DNA of 57,393 nt from DASYHS01 sp035998295 (GTDB taxonomy: Bacteria; Pseudomonadota; Alphaproteobacteria; Azospirillales; Azospirillaceae). The stretch's first letter is position 1. Each line of letters opens with the position of its first letter. The stretch is from NCBI RefSeq assembly GCF_035998295.1, contig NZ_DASYHS010000148.1:1-57393 (forward strand), written 5' to 3'. The notes below the pieces were generated by a model that was not told the origin of the DNA, did no database searches, and was given only the letters and a program-made list of their open reading frames with translations. Made by a program: the position numbers and the translations under genes. Positions 1 to 8,924 of the stretch are shown here, piece by piece.

Positions 1-155
1 GCCGGCCTCGTCCAGGTGGACGGGTCGTCCGGATCGCATCCCGTGTCCCGCCACAAGACGGCCCGGGCCTCGTCCGCCAGCCCGCGCGGGAAGGCCCCGT
101 CGATCCTGACGTAGCCGGCATCGATGAACTGCTGGATCTGCGCATCGTTCAGCAT
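1..155 (-). CDS. PhyH-type Fe(II)/2-oxoglutarate dioxygenase, N-terminal part only
   Basis: The reverse strand reads an ATG at 155 into an open frame that leaves the window at its left edge, giving about 51 residues beginning MLNDAQIQQFIDAGYVRIDG. This opening (a short helix, then G-Y-V-x-I-x-G before a helix) is typical of phytanoyl-CoA dioxygenase (PhyH) family proteins, which hydroxylate small molecules using Fe(II) and 2-oxoglutarate. The HxD iron motif would lie outside the window, so activity cannot be judged. A purine-rich GAGAGG lies upstream of the start. It is divergent from the LuxR-type gene. Family assignment rests on the N-terminus alone. Confidence 0.6.
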   Translation of the reverse strand, partial: MLNDAQIQQFIDAGYVRIDGAFPRGLADEARAVLWRDTGCDPDDPSTWTRP

Positions 156-222
156 GAAGGCCTCTCGCTGGTCCGGGGGAGCCGCGAAGATACCGGAACC
201 GGCCGCCCCAATCCGATTGAAA

Positions 223-281
223 ATCCCCTCTCCCATGCAACGGGAGAGGGGGGCCCGGCCAACGGCCGAGAGGGTGAGGGC
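223..281. repeat. REP-like double-palindrome, copy 1 (degenerate)
   Basis: The stretch has two consecutive hairpins: CCCTCTCCCAT/ACGGGAGAGGG around a GCA loop, then a GC-rich CGGCC-aac-GGCCG stem, followed by GAGGGTGAGGGC. A cleaner copy sits at 34632-34692. Mismatches in both stems suggest decay. It lies between divergent genes, as REP elements usually do. Confidence 0.75.
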
Positions 282-433
282 TTGCGGGGTGCTGCCCCTT
301 TTTCCGTTGCACGCGATAGGGAAAGTCCGTTCATCCCGCGGCCGGTTGACCCCGCGATGCCGCCACTCCTATGATCCTTGCCCAGCGCCGGCCGACCCGC
401 CGGCGCCACACCGTCACGAGCCGCGGCCGCCGG

Positions 434-3043
434 ATGAACGAACGGGACCGGTCCTGGACCTTCGCCGCGAAGGCGGCGCCTCCGCCTCCCGCCTGTCCGC
501 TTCTCGACCGCCCCCGGCTCGACCTGCCGCCCGGCGTCCCGGGCGCGGTGCGGATCGCCGTCGTCTCCGGCCCGGCCGGTTCCGGCAAGACCACGGTGCT
601 GGCCCGCTGGCACGCAGCACTGCGCGCGCGCGGCATGGACGTGGCGTGGCTGACGCTCGACCCGTCGGACGCCGATCCGGCCCGCTTCCTCCGTGCCTCA
701 TCGGCGGTGCTCGGCTTTGCGGCCGGCGACGCGGGCGGCGTCGCCGAAGGGCTGGTCCGGCGGATGGAGGTCCGGCCGCTCGCGTTGTTCGTCGACGACT
801 GCCACCACGCCGCCTCGCCGGAACTGCGATCGATCCTCGACCTGCTCGCGCGCTACCTGCCGGCGGGCTCGCTCCTGGCGCTCGGCTCGCGGGGCGCCCC
901 GCCGCTGCCGCTCGCGCGCCTGCGCGTCGGCGGCGGGCTGCTGGAGATCGGCTGGGACCGCCTGCGCTTCACCGACGCGGAGGCGCAAGCCTGGCTGGAG
1001 GAGGCCGTGCCCGGCCTGGCGCCCGGCACCGCGGCGCTGCTGGCCGGCCGCATCGACGGCTGGGCCGCCGGCCTCGCGCTGGCGACCCGCGCGCTCGCCG
1101 CCGGCACGCCGGCGGACGCCTTCTCCGGCGACCGGCCCGAGGTGGCGGAGTACCTGTGCGAGCAGGTCCGCCCCTGCCTGCCGGACGGGCACTGGCGCTT
1201 CCTGCTGCGCACCAGCCCGCTCGACGTGCTGTCGGGGCCGGCCTGTGCGGCGCTGACCGGGCAGGCGGACGCGGTCGGCACGCTGGAGGCGCTGGAGCGG
1301 GCGGGCGCGTTCGTGTCGCGCGACGGCGACGTCTGGCGCCGCCCCGCCCTGGTCACTGACTTCCTGCGCCGCCGCCTCGCGGTCGAGGAGCCGGAGGCGG
1401 AGACCGCCCTGCACCTGCGCGCGAGCCGCTGGCACGAGGAGGCGGGCAGCGTGCCGGACGCGCTCCGCCATGCCATCGCCGGCCGCTGGTACGACCGCGC
1501 GGCCGAGCTTCTGGTCGCCGAGGGGCGCGAGCTGTTCCGCCAGCCGGACTTCCGCCAGCTCCGCTCCTGGATCGAGCGGCTGCCCCAGGCCGCCGTCCGC
1601 GCCCGGCCGGAGCTGTGCGCGCTCCATGCCTGGTCGCTGGCCTATCTCGGGGAGTTCCGGGCCGCGCGGGCGGGGATGACCGCCGCGCGCGCGGCACTCG
1701 CCGGCGCCGCCGGGACGCCGCGCCGCGTCCGGGTGGATGCCGAGCTGCGGGTGCTGGACGCCACGCTCGGCATCATCCAGACCGACGATCCCGTGGCCGA
1801 CGGCCTCGATCCCTCCATCCTCGGCTCCTTCGGCGAGGACGACCCCGTCCTGCACGCCTTCGCCGAGGTGATGCTCGGCTACGCCGCCCGCGGTGCCGGC
1901 GACCTGGAGCGTGCGGCGGCGCTGTGCCGCCGGCCGGCCGGCCGCGCGGCCCGGGTGGGCGCCTCCCTGGTCTTCCAGCTCGCGCGCTTCAACCAGGCGA
2001 CGATCGAACGGCTCGCCGGCCGGTCCGACGCCGCCGAGGCCGTCGTCGGCGACGCGCTGGCGGTCTCGCGCGAGCGCGGCTGGCTGGATGCGACCGGCTG
2101 CGGCTTCCTGCGCGTCGCCGCGGCCGTGCTGCACCTGGACGGCCTGCGCCCCGCCGACGCCCTGGTCGAGTTGGACGCCGCCGTGGCGGTCCTGGAGGCG
2201 ACCCAGGCCTACGGCTTCCTGGGCGTCGCCCTGGTCGAGCGGGCCCGCGCGCTGCACGCGCTCGGCCGGGAGCAGGAGGCGGACGCCGTGCTGGCCGACG
2301 CGCGCCGGCTGGCGGACCGGCACGACGTCGTCCGCGTCGGCTTCCGCGCCGACCTCGCGGCGATGCGCTTCGCTTCCGACCGCGGCGTTTTTGCTCCCGG
2401 CCCCGTTCCCGGCCCTGCGGCGGCAGGCCGCGCGGCGGGGACGCCGGCGCGCGACGACGGCGTCTTCCCGGAGCGGCACGAGGCCTGGCTGGTCGAGCGG
2501 CTGCGCCTGATGCTCGCCGGCGGCCAGCACGCGGAGCTGCTGCGCCTGAGCGTCCCGGCCCTGCGCAGCGCCGGGGCCGCCGGGCGCGTGCGCCACGCGG
2601 TCGAGTTCCTGGTGCTGCAGGCGGCGGCGTGGCGGGAGCTCGGCGACCCCGAACGCGCGGTGCGCAAGCTCGGCCACGCGCTGCGCCTCGGCAGCGGCGA
2701 TCCGGTGCCGCGCGCCTTCGTGACGGCGGGCGACGGGATCGAGCCCCTGCTCGGGCTGCTGGCGGGCGACGGCGAGCTGGGCGGCCGGGCGCGGCGCCTC
2801 CAGGCCCGCCTGGCGGCCCGGGACGGCGGGGCGGGTGCTGAGCCGGCCGCCGGCCTCCACCATCGGGAGGTCCAGATCCTCCGCCTCGTGTCGGAAGGCC
2901 TGCGGAACCGGGAGATCGGCGAGCGTCTCCAGGTCTCCGAGGAGACGGTGAAGTGGTACCTGAAGCGGCTCTACACCAAGCTGGAGGTCGAGACGAGGAC
3001 GAGCGCCGTCGCGCGCGGGCGCGAACTCGGCGTCATCTCGTGA
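434..3043 (+). CDS. MalT/LAL-type LuxR family transcriptional regulator
   Basis: This large signal-sensing activator (869 residues from ATG 434) has the MalT layout: an N-terminal STAND NTPase with Walker A GPAGSGKTT at about residues 46-54 and acidic VDD after the second strand, a long helical TPR-like middle (about 330-790), and a C-terminal LuxR/GerE helix-turn-helix in the last 65 residues (REVQILRLVSEGL, then NREIGERLQVSEETVKWYLK). LAL proteins bind ATP and an inducer, oligomerise and activate promoters. An in-frame ATG at 371 would add 21 Arg-rich residues; neither start has a strong Shine-Dalgarno sequence. It lies 318 bp upstream of the liv cassette on the same strand, so it may control that cassette, but this is inference from position. 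Confidence 0.85.
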   Translation: MNERDRSWTFAAKAAPPPPACPLLDRPRLDLPPGVPGAVRIAVVSGPAGSGKTTVLARWHAALRARGMDVAWLTLDPSDADPARFLRASSAVLGFAAGDAGGVAEGLVRRMEVRPLALFVDDCHHAASPELRSILDLLARYLPAGSLLALGSRGAPPLPLARLRVGGGLLEIGWDRLRFTDAEAQAWLEEAVPGLAPGTAALLAGRIDGWAAGLALATRALAAGTPADAFSGDRPEVAEYLCEQVRPCLPDGHWRFLLRTSPLDVLSGPACAALTGQADAVGTLEALERAGAFVSRDGDVWRRPALVTDFLRRRLAVEEPEAETALHLRASRWHEEAGSVPDALRHAIAGRWYDRAAELLVAEGRELFRQPDFRQLRSWIERLPQAAVRARPELCALHAWSLAYLGEFRAARAGMTAARAALAGAAGTPRRVRVDAELRVLDATLGIIQTDDPVADGLDPSILGSFGEDDPVLHAFAEVMLGYAARGAGDLERAAALCRRPAGRAARVGASLVFQLARFNQATIERLAGRSDAAEAVVGDALAVSRERGWLDATGCGFLRVAAAVLHLDGLRPADALVELDAAVAVLEATQAYGFLGVALVERARALHALGREQEADAVLADARRLADRHDVVRVGFRADLAAMRFASDRGVFAPGPVPGPAAAGRAAGTPARDDGVFPERHEAWLVERLRLMLAGGQHAELLRLSVPALRSAGAAGRVRHAVEFLVLQAAAWRELGDPERAVRKLGHALRLGSGDPVPRAFVTAGDGIEPLLGLLAGDGELGGRARRLQARLAARDGGAGAEPAAGLHHREVQILRLVSEGLRNREIGERLQVSEETVKWYLKRLYTKLEVETRTSAVARGRELGVIS

Positions 3044-3361
3044 GCGGGCCCCGAGCGGAACGGGGATATGCGGTATTTTGTGGTTTTCCCCCCTTTCGAG
3101 GGGTGACCGGATCGTGAAGAGCCGCTAACCTGCGGCAACAACAATATGATAATCCGCCGGCGACAGCATTGGCGGAAGGAACGTGGGAGGGGCGCTTGGT
3201 ATCCGTTTCGATCCACCCGTGGGGCCGTCTCAGGCATGTTCCGCGGGCCGCGGCCGGCGGCCCGGTGCGCGCGTGCTGACCCCGCGCCGCGCGGCGCCGC
3301 GGCTCCATCGTCGCCAGAAGCTTGGGTCCGGCGGTCGCCGGAAGCCGGGAGGTATGCCCGT
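3044..3361 (+). promoter_or_regulatory. 318-bp leader of the liv operon with a dyad and possible -10 element
   Basis: This gap separates the LAL regulator from livG. It holds an inverted repeat GCCGC-taacct-GCGGC at 3121-3136 followed at 3145-3150 by TATGAT in an AT-rich patch, which could be an operator next to a -10 box. No good -35 box is evident. The livG ribosome site GGGAGG is at 3347-3352. A 60-codon ORF at 3183-3365 overlaps the livG start but has no recognisable features. Confidence 0.35.
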
Positions 3362-4117
3362 ATGAGCGAGGACATCATCCTCGAGACGCGGGGCCTGACC
3401 AAGGAATTCAAGGGATTCGTCGCGGTCCGGGACGTCGACCTGAGGGTCCGCCGCGGCACCATCCACGCCCTGATCGGCCCCAACGGGGCAGGCAAGACCA
3501 CGGTCTTCAACCTGCTCACCAAGTTCCTGATCCCGACCAGCGGCACCATCCTCTACAAGGGCGAGGACATCACCGGGACCAAGCCGGCCGACGTCGCGCG
3601 CAAGGGGATCGTCCGCTCGTTCCAGATCTCGGCTGTGTTCCCGCATCTCTCCGTGCTGGAGAACGTGCGCGTCGCCCTGCAGCGGACCCGCGGCGGCAAC
3701 TACGACTTCTGGCGCCCGGAACGCGCGCTCCACGGTCTCCACGACCGCGCGATGGAGCTGCTGGAGGCGGTGAACCTCGCCGACTACGCGGCCCTGCCGG
3801 CGACCGAGCTGCCCTACGGCCGCAAGCGCGCGCTGGAGATCGCGACGACCCTGGCGCTCGATCCCGAGCTGATGCTGCTGGACGAGCCGATGGCCGGCAT
3901 GGGCCACGAGGACATCGACCGGACCTCCGCCCTGATCCTGCGGGTCTCGGCCAACCGGACCGTCCTGATGGTCGAGCACAACCTCTCGGTCGTCGCCGAC
4001 CTCTCCGACACGATCACCGTCCTGCGCCGCGGGGAGATCCTCGCGGAAGGACCCTACGAGCAGGTCTCCAAGGACCCGCAGGTGATGGAAGCCTACATGG
4101 GGACGGGACATGCCTGA
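3362..4117 (+). CDS. livG: Branched-chain amino acid ABC transporter ATPase LivG
   Basis: This is one of the two cytoplasmic ATPases powering a LivFGHMK-type importer of branched-chain amino acids or related amides (251 residues). Visible motifs are Walker A GPNGAGKTT (about residues 39-47), the Q-loop in RSFQISAVF, the family-specific signature LPYGRKRALEIA where LSGGQ normally sits, Walker B LMLLDEP followed by MAGMG, and the switch histidine in VEHN. The start at 3362 is set by GGGAGG nine bases upstream and by family length. Its 3' end overlaps livF by 8 nt, so the two are probably translationally coupled. Confidence 0.93.
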   Translation: MSEDIILETRGLTKEFKGFVAVRDVDLRVRRGTIHALIGPNGAGKTTVFNLLTKFLIPTSGTILYKGEDITGTKPADVARKGIVRSFQISAVFPHLSVLENVRVALQRTRGGNYDFWRPERALHGLHDRAMELLEAVNLADYAALPATELPYGRKRALEIATTLALDPELMLLDEPMAGMGHEDIDRTSALILRVSANRTVLMVEHNLSVVADLSDTITVLRRGEILAEGPYEQVSKDPQVMEAYMGTGHA

Positions 4118-4832
4118 GGGCGGTGCTGCGACGACGGCGATGCTCGAGATACGGGACCTCCACGCCTTCTACGGCGAGAGCCACGTCCTCCACGGCGTCG
4201 GCCTGGAGGTCCGCCAGGGCGAGGTGGTGACCCTGCTCGGGCGCAACGGCGCCGGCAAGTCGACGACCATGCGCTCGATCATGGGGATCGTCGGCCGGCG
4301 CACCGGCTCGATCCTCTACCAGGGGCAGGAGCTGGTCGGCGCGCCCTCGCACAAGATCGCGCGCCTCGGCATCGGCTACGTGCCGGAGGAGCGGGGCATC
4401 TTCTCCAGCCTCAACGTCGAGGAGAACCTGATGCTGCCCCCGCAGGTGCGGGAAGGCGGCATGCCGGTCGACGACATCTACCGCCTCTTCCCCAACCTGC
4501 TCGAACGCCGCCGCAGCCAGGGTACGCGCCTGTCCGGCGGCGAGCAGCAGATGCTCGCGATCGCCCGCATCCTGCGCACGGGCGCCAACTTCCTCCTGCT
4601 CGACGAGCCGACGGAAGGGCTGGCGCCGGTCATCATCCAGCAGATCGGCCGGGTCGTCCGGGAGCTGAAGAAGAGCGGGTTCACGATCCTGCTGGTAGAG
4701 CAGAACTTCCGTTTCGCGGCGACCATCGCCGACCGTCACTACGTGATGGAGGAAGGCCACATCGTCGACATGATCCCCAACGAGCAGCTCGACGCCAACA
4801 TGGACAAGCTGCACGAGTATCTCGGGGTATGA
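4110..4832 (+). CDS. livF: Branched-chain amino acid ABC transporter ATPase LivF
   Basis: This is the second ATPase of the Liv importer (240 residues), and it pairs with LivG as a heterodimer. It shows Walker A GRNGAGKST, a Q-loop region, signature LSGGEQQMLAIARIL, Walker B FLLLDEPTEGLAP and the switch region LVEQN. The ATG at 4110 overlaps livG. An in-frame ATG at 4140 would start directly at the conserved LEIRDLHAFYG and is a possible alternative, since the first ten residues are not conserved in the family. Confidence 0.93.
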   Translation: MPEGGAATTAMLEIRDLHAFYGESHVLHGVGLEVRQGEVVTLLGRNGAGKSTTMRSIMGIVGRRTGSILYQGQELVGAPSHKIARLGIGYVPEERGIFSSLNVEENLMLPPQVREGGMPVDDIYRLFPNLLERRRSQGTRLSGGEQQMLAIARILRTGANFLLLDEPTEGLAPVIIQQIGRVVRELKKSGFTILLVEQNFRFAATIADRHYVMEEGHIVDMIPNEQLDANMDKLHEYLGV

Positions 4833-4888
4833 TCCCCCGGGAAGAACGTGGGTTATACAACCAGAAGTAAGATAGGGAGACCCTCACG

Positions 4889-6100
4889 ATGCTCAAGACG
4901 TTTCTGCTCGCCGGTACGGCGATCGCGATCGGCGCGGGTGCCGCCGGCAGCGCCTCCGCGCAGATCTCGAACGACGCCGTCCGGATCGGCGTCCTGAACG
5001 ACCGCTCCGGCATCTACGCCGACCTGTCCGGCGAGGGATCGGCGGTCGCGGCCCGCATGGCCGCCGAGGAGTTCGGCGGCAACATCGCCGGCGCCCCGAT
5101 CGAGATCGTGGTCGGCGACCACCAGAACAAGGCCGACATCGCCGCCAACACGGCCCGCCAGTGGGTCGATACCGACAATGTCGACGTCGTCGCCGACGTG
5201 CCGAACTCGGCCGCCGCGCTGGCGGTGCAGGAGATCATGCGCGATCGCAAGCACATCCTCCTGATGTCGGGCCCGGGCAGCACCGACCTGACGGGCAAGG
5301 CCTGCTCGCCCTACGGCTTCCATTGGACCTACGACAACTACGCGATGGCCGCCGGCACCGGCCGCGCCATGTACGAGCAGGGCAATGAGAAGTGGTTCTT
5401 CCTCACTGCCGACTACGCCTTCGGGCACTCGCTCGAGAACGAAACGACGAAGATGGTGCAGTCGCTCGGCGGCGAGGTCGCCGGCACGGTCCGCCATCCG
5501 CTCGGCACCGCCGACTTCTCGTCCTTCCTGCTCCAGGCGCAGGGCTCGGGCGCCGACGTGATCGGCCTCGCGAACGCGGGCTCCGACACCACCAACGCGA
5601 TCAAGCAGGCCTCCGAGTTCGGCATCACCCAGGCCGGCCAGAACCTCGCCGGGCTGCTGCTCTTCATCACCGACGTCCATGCCCTCGGCCTGGAAGCGGC
5701 GCAGGACCTGATGCTGACGACCGGCTTCTACTGGGACCGCGACGACGCGACGCGTGAATGGTCGGCGAAGTTCGAGAGCCTGCACGGCTCCAAGCCGACC
5801 ATGGTGCACGCCGGCGTCTACTCGGCCGTCCGCCATTACCTCCAGGCGGTCAAGGACGCCGGGACCGACGATGCCGACGCCGTCTCGGCGAAGATGCGCG
5901 AGATGCCGGTCAACGACATGTTCGCCAGCGACGGCAAGATCCTGCCGAACGGCCGGATGGTCCACGACATGTATCTGGCCCGCGTCAAGAAGCCGTCGGA
6001 ATCCCAGGGCCCCTGGGACTACTACGAGATCGTCAGCACGATGCCGGCGGACCAGGCGTTCCTCGCCCCGGCCGACAGCGGCTGCGCGCTCGTGAACTGA
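4889..6100 (+). CDS. Periplasmic substrate-binding protein of the Liv-type ABC importer
   Basis: The protein has 403 residues with a classical Sec signal peptide: MLKTF, a hydrophobic Ala/Gly stretch and an ASA-Q cleavage site near residue 24. The mature part has the Peripla_BP_6 (LivK/amide-binding) fold, beginning VRIGVLNDRSGIYADLSG. Many close relatives bind branched-chain amino acids, amides or urea, so the ligand is not certain; paralogues of this subtype are common in Alphaproteobacteria. The ribosome site AGGGAGA is at 4874-4880. Placement between livF and livH is the usual cassette arrangement, and the start is well supported by the signal peptide. Confidence 0.9.
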   Translation: MLKTFLLAGTAIAIGAGAAGSASAQISNDAVRIGVLNDRSGIYADLSGEGSAVAARMAAEEFGGNIAGAPIEIVVGDHQNKADIAANTARQWVDTDNVDVVADVPNSAAALAVQEIMRDRKHILLMSGPGSTDLTGKACSPYGFHWTYDNYAMAAGTGRAMYEQGNEKWFFLTADYAFGHSLENETTKMVQSLGGEVAGTVRHPLGTADFSSFLLQAQGSGADVIGLANAGSDTTNAIKQASEFGITQAGQNLAGLLLFITDVHALGLEAAQDLMLTTGFYWDRDDATREWSAKFESLHGSKPTMVHAGVYSAVRHYLQAVKDAGTDDADAVSAKMREMPVNDMFASDGKILPNGRMVHDMYLARVKKPSESQGPWDYYEIVSTMPADQAFLAPADSGCALVN

Positions 6101-6142
6101 ACGGCCGCTTCCAAGGTCCGCGCGAGAGTGTAAGGAGGCCTC

Positions 6143-7030
6143 ATGTTCGAGCTGCTGGGGGTGCCGCCCCAGGTCCTGTTCGGCCAACTTCTGCTGGGTC
6201 TGATCAACGGGTCGTTCTACGCCCTGTTGAGCCTGGGCCTGGCCGTCATCTTCGGCATGCTCAACGTGATCAACTTCGCGCATGGCGCCCAGTACATGCT
6301 GGGCGCCTTCGCGGCCTACCTCCTGGGCCAGTATGCCGGGATCGGCTACTGGTGGTCGCTGCTGCTGGCCCCGCTGGCGGTGGGCGCGTTCGGCATCGTG
6401 CTCGAGAAGACGATGCTGTCCCGGCTCTACAAGCTGGACCACCTCTACGGCCTCCTGCTGACCTTCGGCCTCGCCCTCATCATCGAGGGCGTCTTCCGCC
6501 AGGTCTACGGCGTCTCGGGCCAGCCCTACCCGATACCGGCGCTGCTCCAGGGCGGCCAGAACCTCGGCTTCATGTTCCTGCCGAACTACCGGGGCTGGGT
6601 CATCGTCGCCTCCCTGTTGATCTGCCTCGCGACCTGGTACGCGATCGAGCGGACCCGGCTCGGCGCGTATCTGCGCGCCGCGACCGAGAACCCGGTCCTG
6701 GTGCAGGCCTTCGGCATCAACGTGCCGGTGATGATCACGCTGACCTACGGGTTCGGCGTGGCGCTCGCGGGGTTCGCAGGCGTGCTGGCGGCGCCGATCT
6801 ACCAGGTCAACCCGCTGATGGGATCGAACCTGATCATCGTCGTCTTCGCGGTCGTCGTGATCGGGGGCATGGGATCGATCCTCGGCGCCATTCTCACGGG
6901 CTTTGGGCTGGGCATCCTCGAGGGGCTGACCAAGGTGTTCTATCCCGAGGCGTCCAACATCGTGATCTTCGTGGTCATGGCCATCGTGCTGTTGATCAAG
7001 CCCGCCGGACTGTTCGGGCGCGAAAGGTGA
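6143..7030 (+). CDS. livH: Branched-chain amino acid ABC transporter permease LivH
   Basis: This inner-membrane permease (295 residues) has about eight hydrophobic segments. It carries the LivH hallmark INGSFYALLSLGLAVIFGML near the N-terminus and NFAHGAQYMLGAF, which recur across the BPD_transp_2 family. It forms the transmembrane channel with LivM. The start is fixed by the strong site AAGGAGG at 6132-6138, four bases before ATG 6143. The gene ends four bases before livM starts. Confidence 0.93.
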   Translation: MFELLGVPPQVLFGQLLLGLINGSFYALLSLGLAVIFGMLNVINFAHGAQYMLGAFAAYLLGQYAGIGYWWSLLLAPLAVGAFGIVLEKTMLSRLYKLDHLYGLLLTFGLALIIEGVFRQVYGVSGQPYPIPALLQGGQNLGFMFLPNYRGWVIVASLLICLATWYAIERTRLGAYLRAATENPVLVQAFGINVPVMITLTYGFGVALAGFAGVLAAPIYQVNPLMGSNLIIVVFAVVVIGGMGSILGAILTGFGLGILEGLTKVFYPEASNIVIFVVMAIVLLIKPAGLFGRER

Positions 7031-7034
7031 ACCC

Positions 7035-8009
7035 ATGGCGACAAACACCCAGACCGCAGGCACCCTGCGCCAGGACACGATCAACCCGACGGCGCGCAAT
7101 GCCCTGATCGTCCTGGGGCTGGCCGTGGCGATCGCGGCGCCCTTCGTGCTGTATCCCGTGTTCCTGATGAAGCTGCTGTGCTTCGCCCTCTTCGCCTGCG
7201 CGTTCAACCTGCTGATCGGCTATGTCGGGCTGCTGTCCTTCGGCCATGCCGCGTTCTTCGGCGGGGCCGCCTACGTCACCGCGCACGCGGCGAAGGTATG
7301 GGGCCTGACGCCCGAGCTGGCGATCCTGCTCGGCGTCGCGTCGGCGACCCTGATGGGCCTGGTGTTCGGCTTCATCGCGATCCGGCGCCAGGGCATCTAT
7401 TTCGCGATGGTCACGCTGGCCCTGTCGCAGATGGTCTTCTTCGTGGCCCTGCAGGCGCCGTTCACGGGCGGCGAGGACGGCATCCAGGCGGTGCCGCGCG
7501 GCCACCTGCTGGGCCTGATCGATCTCTACGTCCCCCTCAACATGTACTACTTCGTGCTGGCGGTGTTCCTGTTCGGCTTCGCCCTGATCTGGCGCACGGT
7601 CGAATCGCCGTTCGGCCAGGTGCTGAAGGCGATCCGCGAGAACGAGGCGCGGGCCGTCTCGCTCGGCTACAAGGTCGACCGCTACAAGCTGATGGCCTTC
7701 GTGATGTCGGCGGCGCTGGCGGGGCTCGCCGGCGGCACCAAGGCGCTGGTCTTCCAGCTCGCGTCGCTGACCGACGTCCAGTGGCAGATGTCGGGCGAGG
7801 TCGTGCTGATGACCCTGCTGGGCGGCATGGGGACGCTGTTCGGCCCGGTGGTCGGCGCGGCGCTGGTCGTCACCCTGCAGAACTATCTCGCCGGGACCCA
7901 GCTTCCGGTCACGGTGGTGACCGGCGCGATCTTCGTCGTCTGCGTGCTGCTGTTCCGCCGCGGCATCGTCGGCGAGGCGCTGCGCCTGATGGGCGCGAAG
8001 AGGAACTGA
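7035..8009 (+). CDS. livM: Branched-chain amino acid ABC transporter permease LivM
   Basis: This is the partner permease (324 residues), with a short hydrophilic N-terminus and about nine hydrophobic segments. Family motifs include NLLIGYVGLLSFGHAAFFGG, the EAA-like cytoplasmic loop VLKAIRENEARAVSLGY and GGMGTLFGPVVGA. A GAAAGG precedes the ATG at 7035. It completes the five-gene importer and is followed after 26 bp by a VOC-domain gene that may be co-transcribed. Confidence 0.93.
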   Translation: MATNTQTAGTLRQDTINPTARNALIVLGLAVAIAAPFVLYPVFLMKLLCFALFACAFNLLIGYVGLLSFGHAAFFGGAAYVTAHAAKVWGLTPELAILLGVASATLMGLVFGFIAIRRQGIYFAMVTLALSQMVFFVALQAPFTGGEDGIQAVPRGHLLGLIDLYVPLNMYYFVLAVFLFGFALIWRTVESPFGQVLKAIRENEARAVSLGYKVDRYKLMAFVMSAALAGLAGGTKALVFQLASLTDVQWQMSGEVVLMTLLGGMGTLFGPVVGAALVVTLQNYLAGTQLPVTVVTGAIFVVCVLLFRRGIVGEALRLMGAKRN

Positions 8010-8035
8010 GGCGGAGGGCGGGGCCGGAGCGCGCC

Positions 8036-8710
8036 GTGACCGGGCTCGAAATCGACCACGTCTTCGTCTTCACCCGGCCGGGCGCTCCCGAGGCGGCGGC
8101 CCTGGAGGCCGCCGGCCTGCGCGAGAGCTTCCGGCGCGCGCATCCCGGGCAGGGGACGGGCAACGTCTGCTACTGCTTCGACGACGCCTATCTCGAATTG
8201 CTGTGGGTCGTCGACCCGGACGAGCTCGCCTCGCCCGCGGTCGCGCCGACCCGGCTGGCGGAGCGCGCCGCCTGGGAGCGGACCGGGGCCTGCCCCTTCG
8301 GCATCGCCCTGCGCGGGGCCGGGCCGATGCCGTTCGCGACCTGGGACTACCGCGCGCCGTTCCTGCCGGCCGACATGGCGATCCCGGTCGCCGAGGCCAG
8401 CGCCGACCCCGCCCAGCCCTTCCTGTTCCGCTCCCCGGGGACGAGCCGCCCGGACGCCTGGACCGACGGCCGGGCCGGGATGCGGCAGGCCGCGGCCGGG
8501 CTCGCGGGGATGGGTGCGGTCCATCTCGACGTGCCGGCCGGCGTCCGGCCCGCGCCGGCGCTGGCGGCGCTGGAGAGGGCGGGGCTGCTGACGGTCGCGA
8601 CCGGCGCTTCGGCCTGGTCCATGCGCCTCTCCCCGGCGCGCGCCGGCGGCGGCGCGCCGTTGCGCCTGGCGCTGCCCGGCTTCGCGGTCGCCGGCTTCTC
8701 GGTCGGATGA
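8036..8710 (+). CDS. VOC-superfamily (glyoxalase-like domain) protein
   Basis: A 224-residue protein starts at GTG 8036, immediately before LEIDHVFVFT. The sequence D-H-V-F-V followed by a long loop and NVCYCFDDAYLELLWV is characteristic of the Glyoxalase_3-like VOC domain, whose His and Glu would ligate a metal. Members are often unassigned; some modify small metabolites. The start is not ATG, and alternatives further upstream would overlap livM. Closeness to livM suggests co-transcription, but a link to transport is inference only. Confidence 0.72.
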   Translation: MTGLEIDHVFVFTRPGAPEAAALEAAGLRESFRRAHPGQGTGNVCYCFDDAYLELLWVVDPDELASPAVAPTRLAERAAWERTGACPFGIALRGAGPMPFATWDYRAPFLPADMAIPVAEASADPAQPFLFRSPGTSRPDAWTDGRAGMRQAAAGLAGMGAVHLDVPAGVRPAPALAALERAGLLTVATGASAWSMRLSPARAGGGAPLRLALPGFAVAGFSVG

Positions 8711-8811
8711 GCGCCCGGGCGGCGGCCGTCCCGCGCCGCCGCCGTTGACCCCGCCGAAGGGTTGACCGCATTGTTCCGGGGACAGCCCTTCCGGATGGAA
8801 CCAGATCGCAG

Positions 8812-8898
8812 ATGCGCGCCGTGACCCTATCGCTCAGCTTCCACGCCGCGGCCCGCGACGCGCTGCTCGACCGGCTTGGCCGCGCCCTCGCCGACTGA
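8812..8898 (+). CDS. Possible 28-codon leader ORF before the PRPP-synthetase-like gene
   Basis: ATG 8812 opens a frame for MRAVTLSLSFHAAARDALLD and eight further residues, ending in TGA at 8896-8898. That stop overlaps an ATG (8898) in frame with the next gene, as in translational coupling. No clear ribosome site or homology is seen, so it could be coincidental. Confidence 0.25.
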   Translation: MRAVTLSLSFHAAARDALLDRLGRALAD

Positions 8899-8924
8899 TG
8901 ACCACCGATGGCCCTGGAGGCGAA

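Noticed and set aside
698..2863. 721-codon reverse ORF opposite the LAL regulator
   Set aside because: It has no motifs and is low-complexity Arg/Ala/Gly sequence, while the forward frame has Walker A and LuxR motifs.
3183..3365. 60-codon ORF whose stop overlaps the livG start
   Set aside because: No ribosome site or protein-like pattern; the overlap is probably chance in the liv leader.
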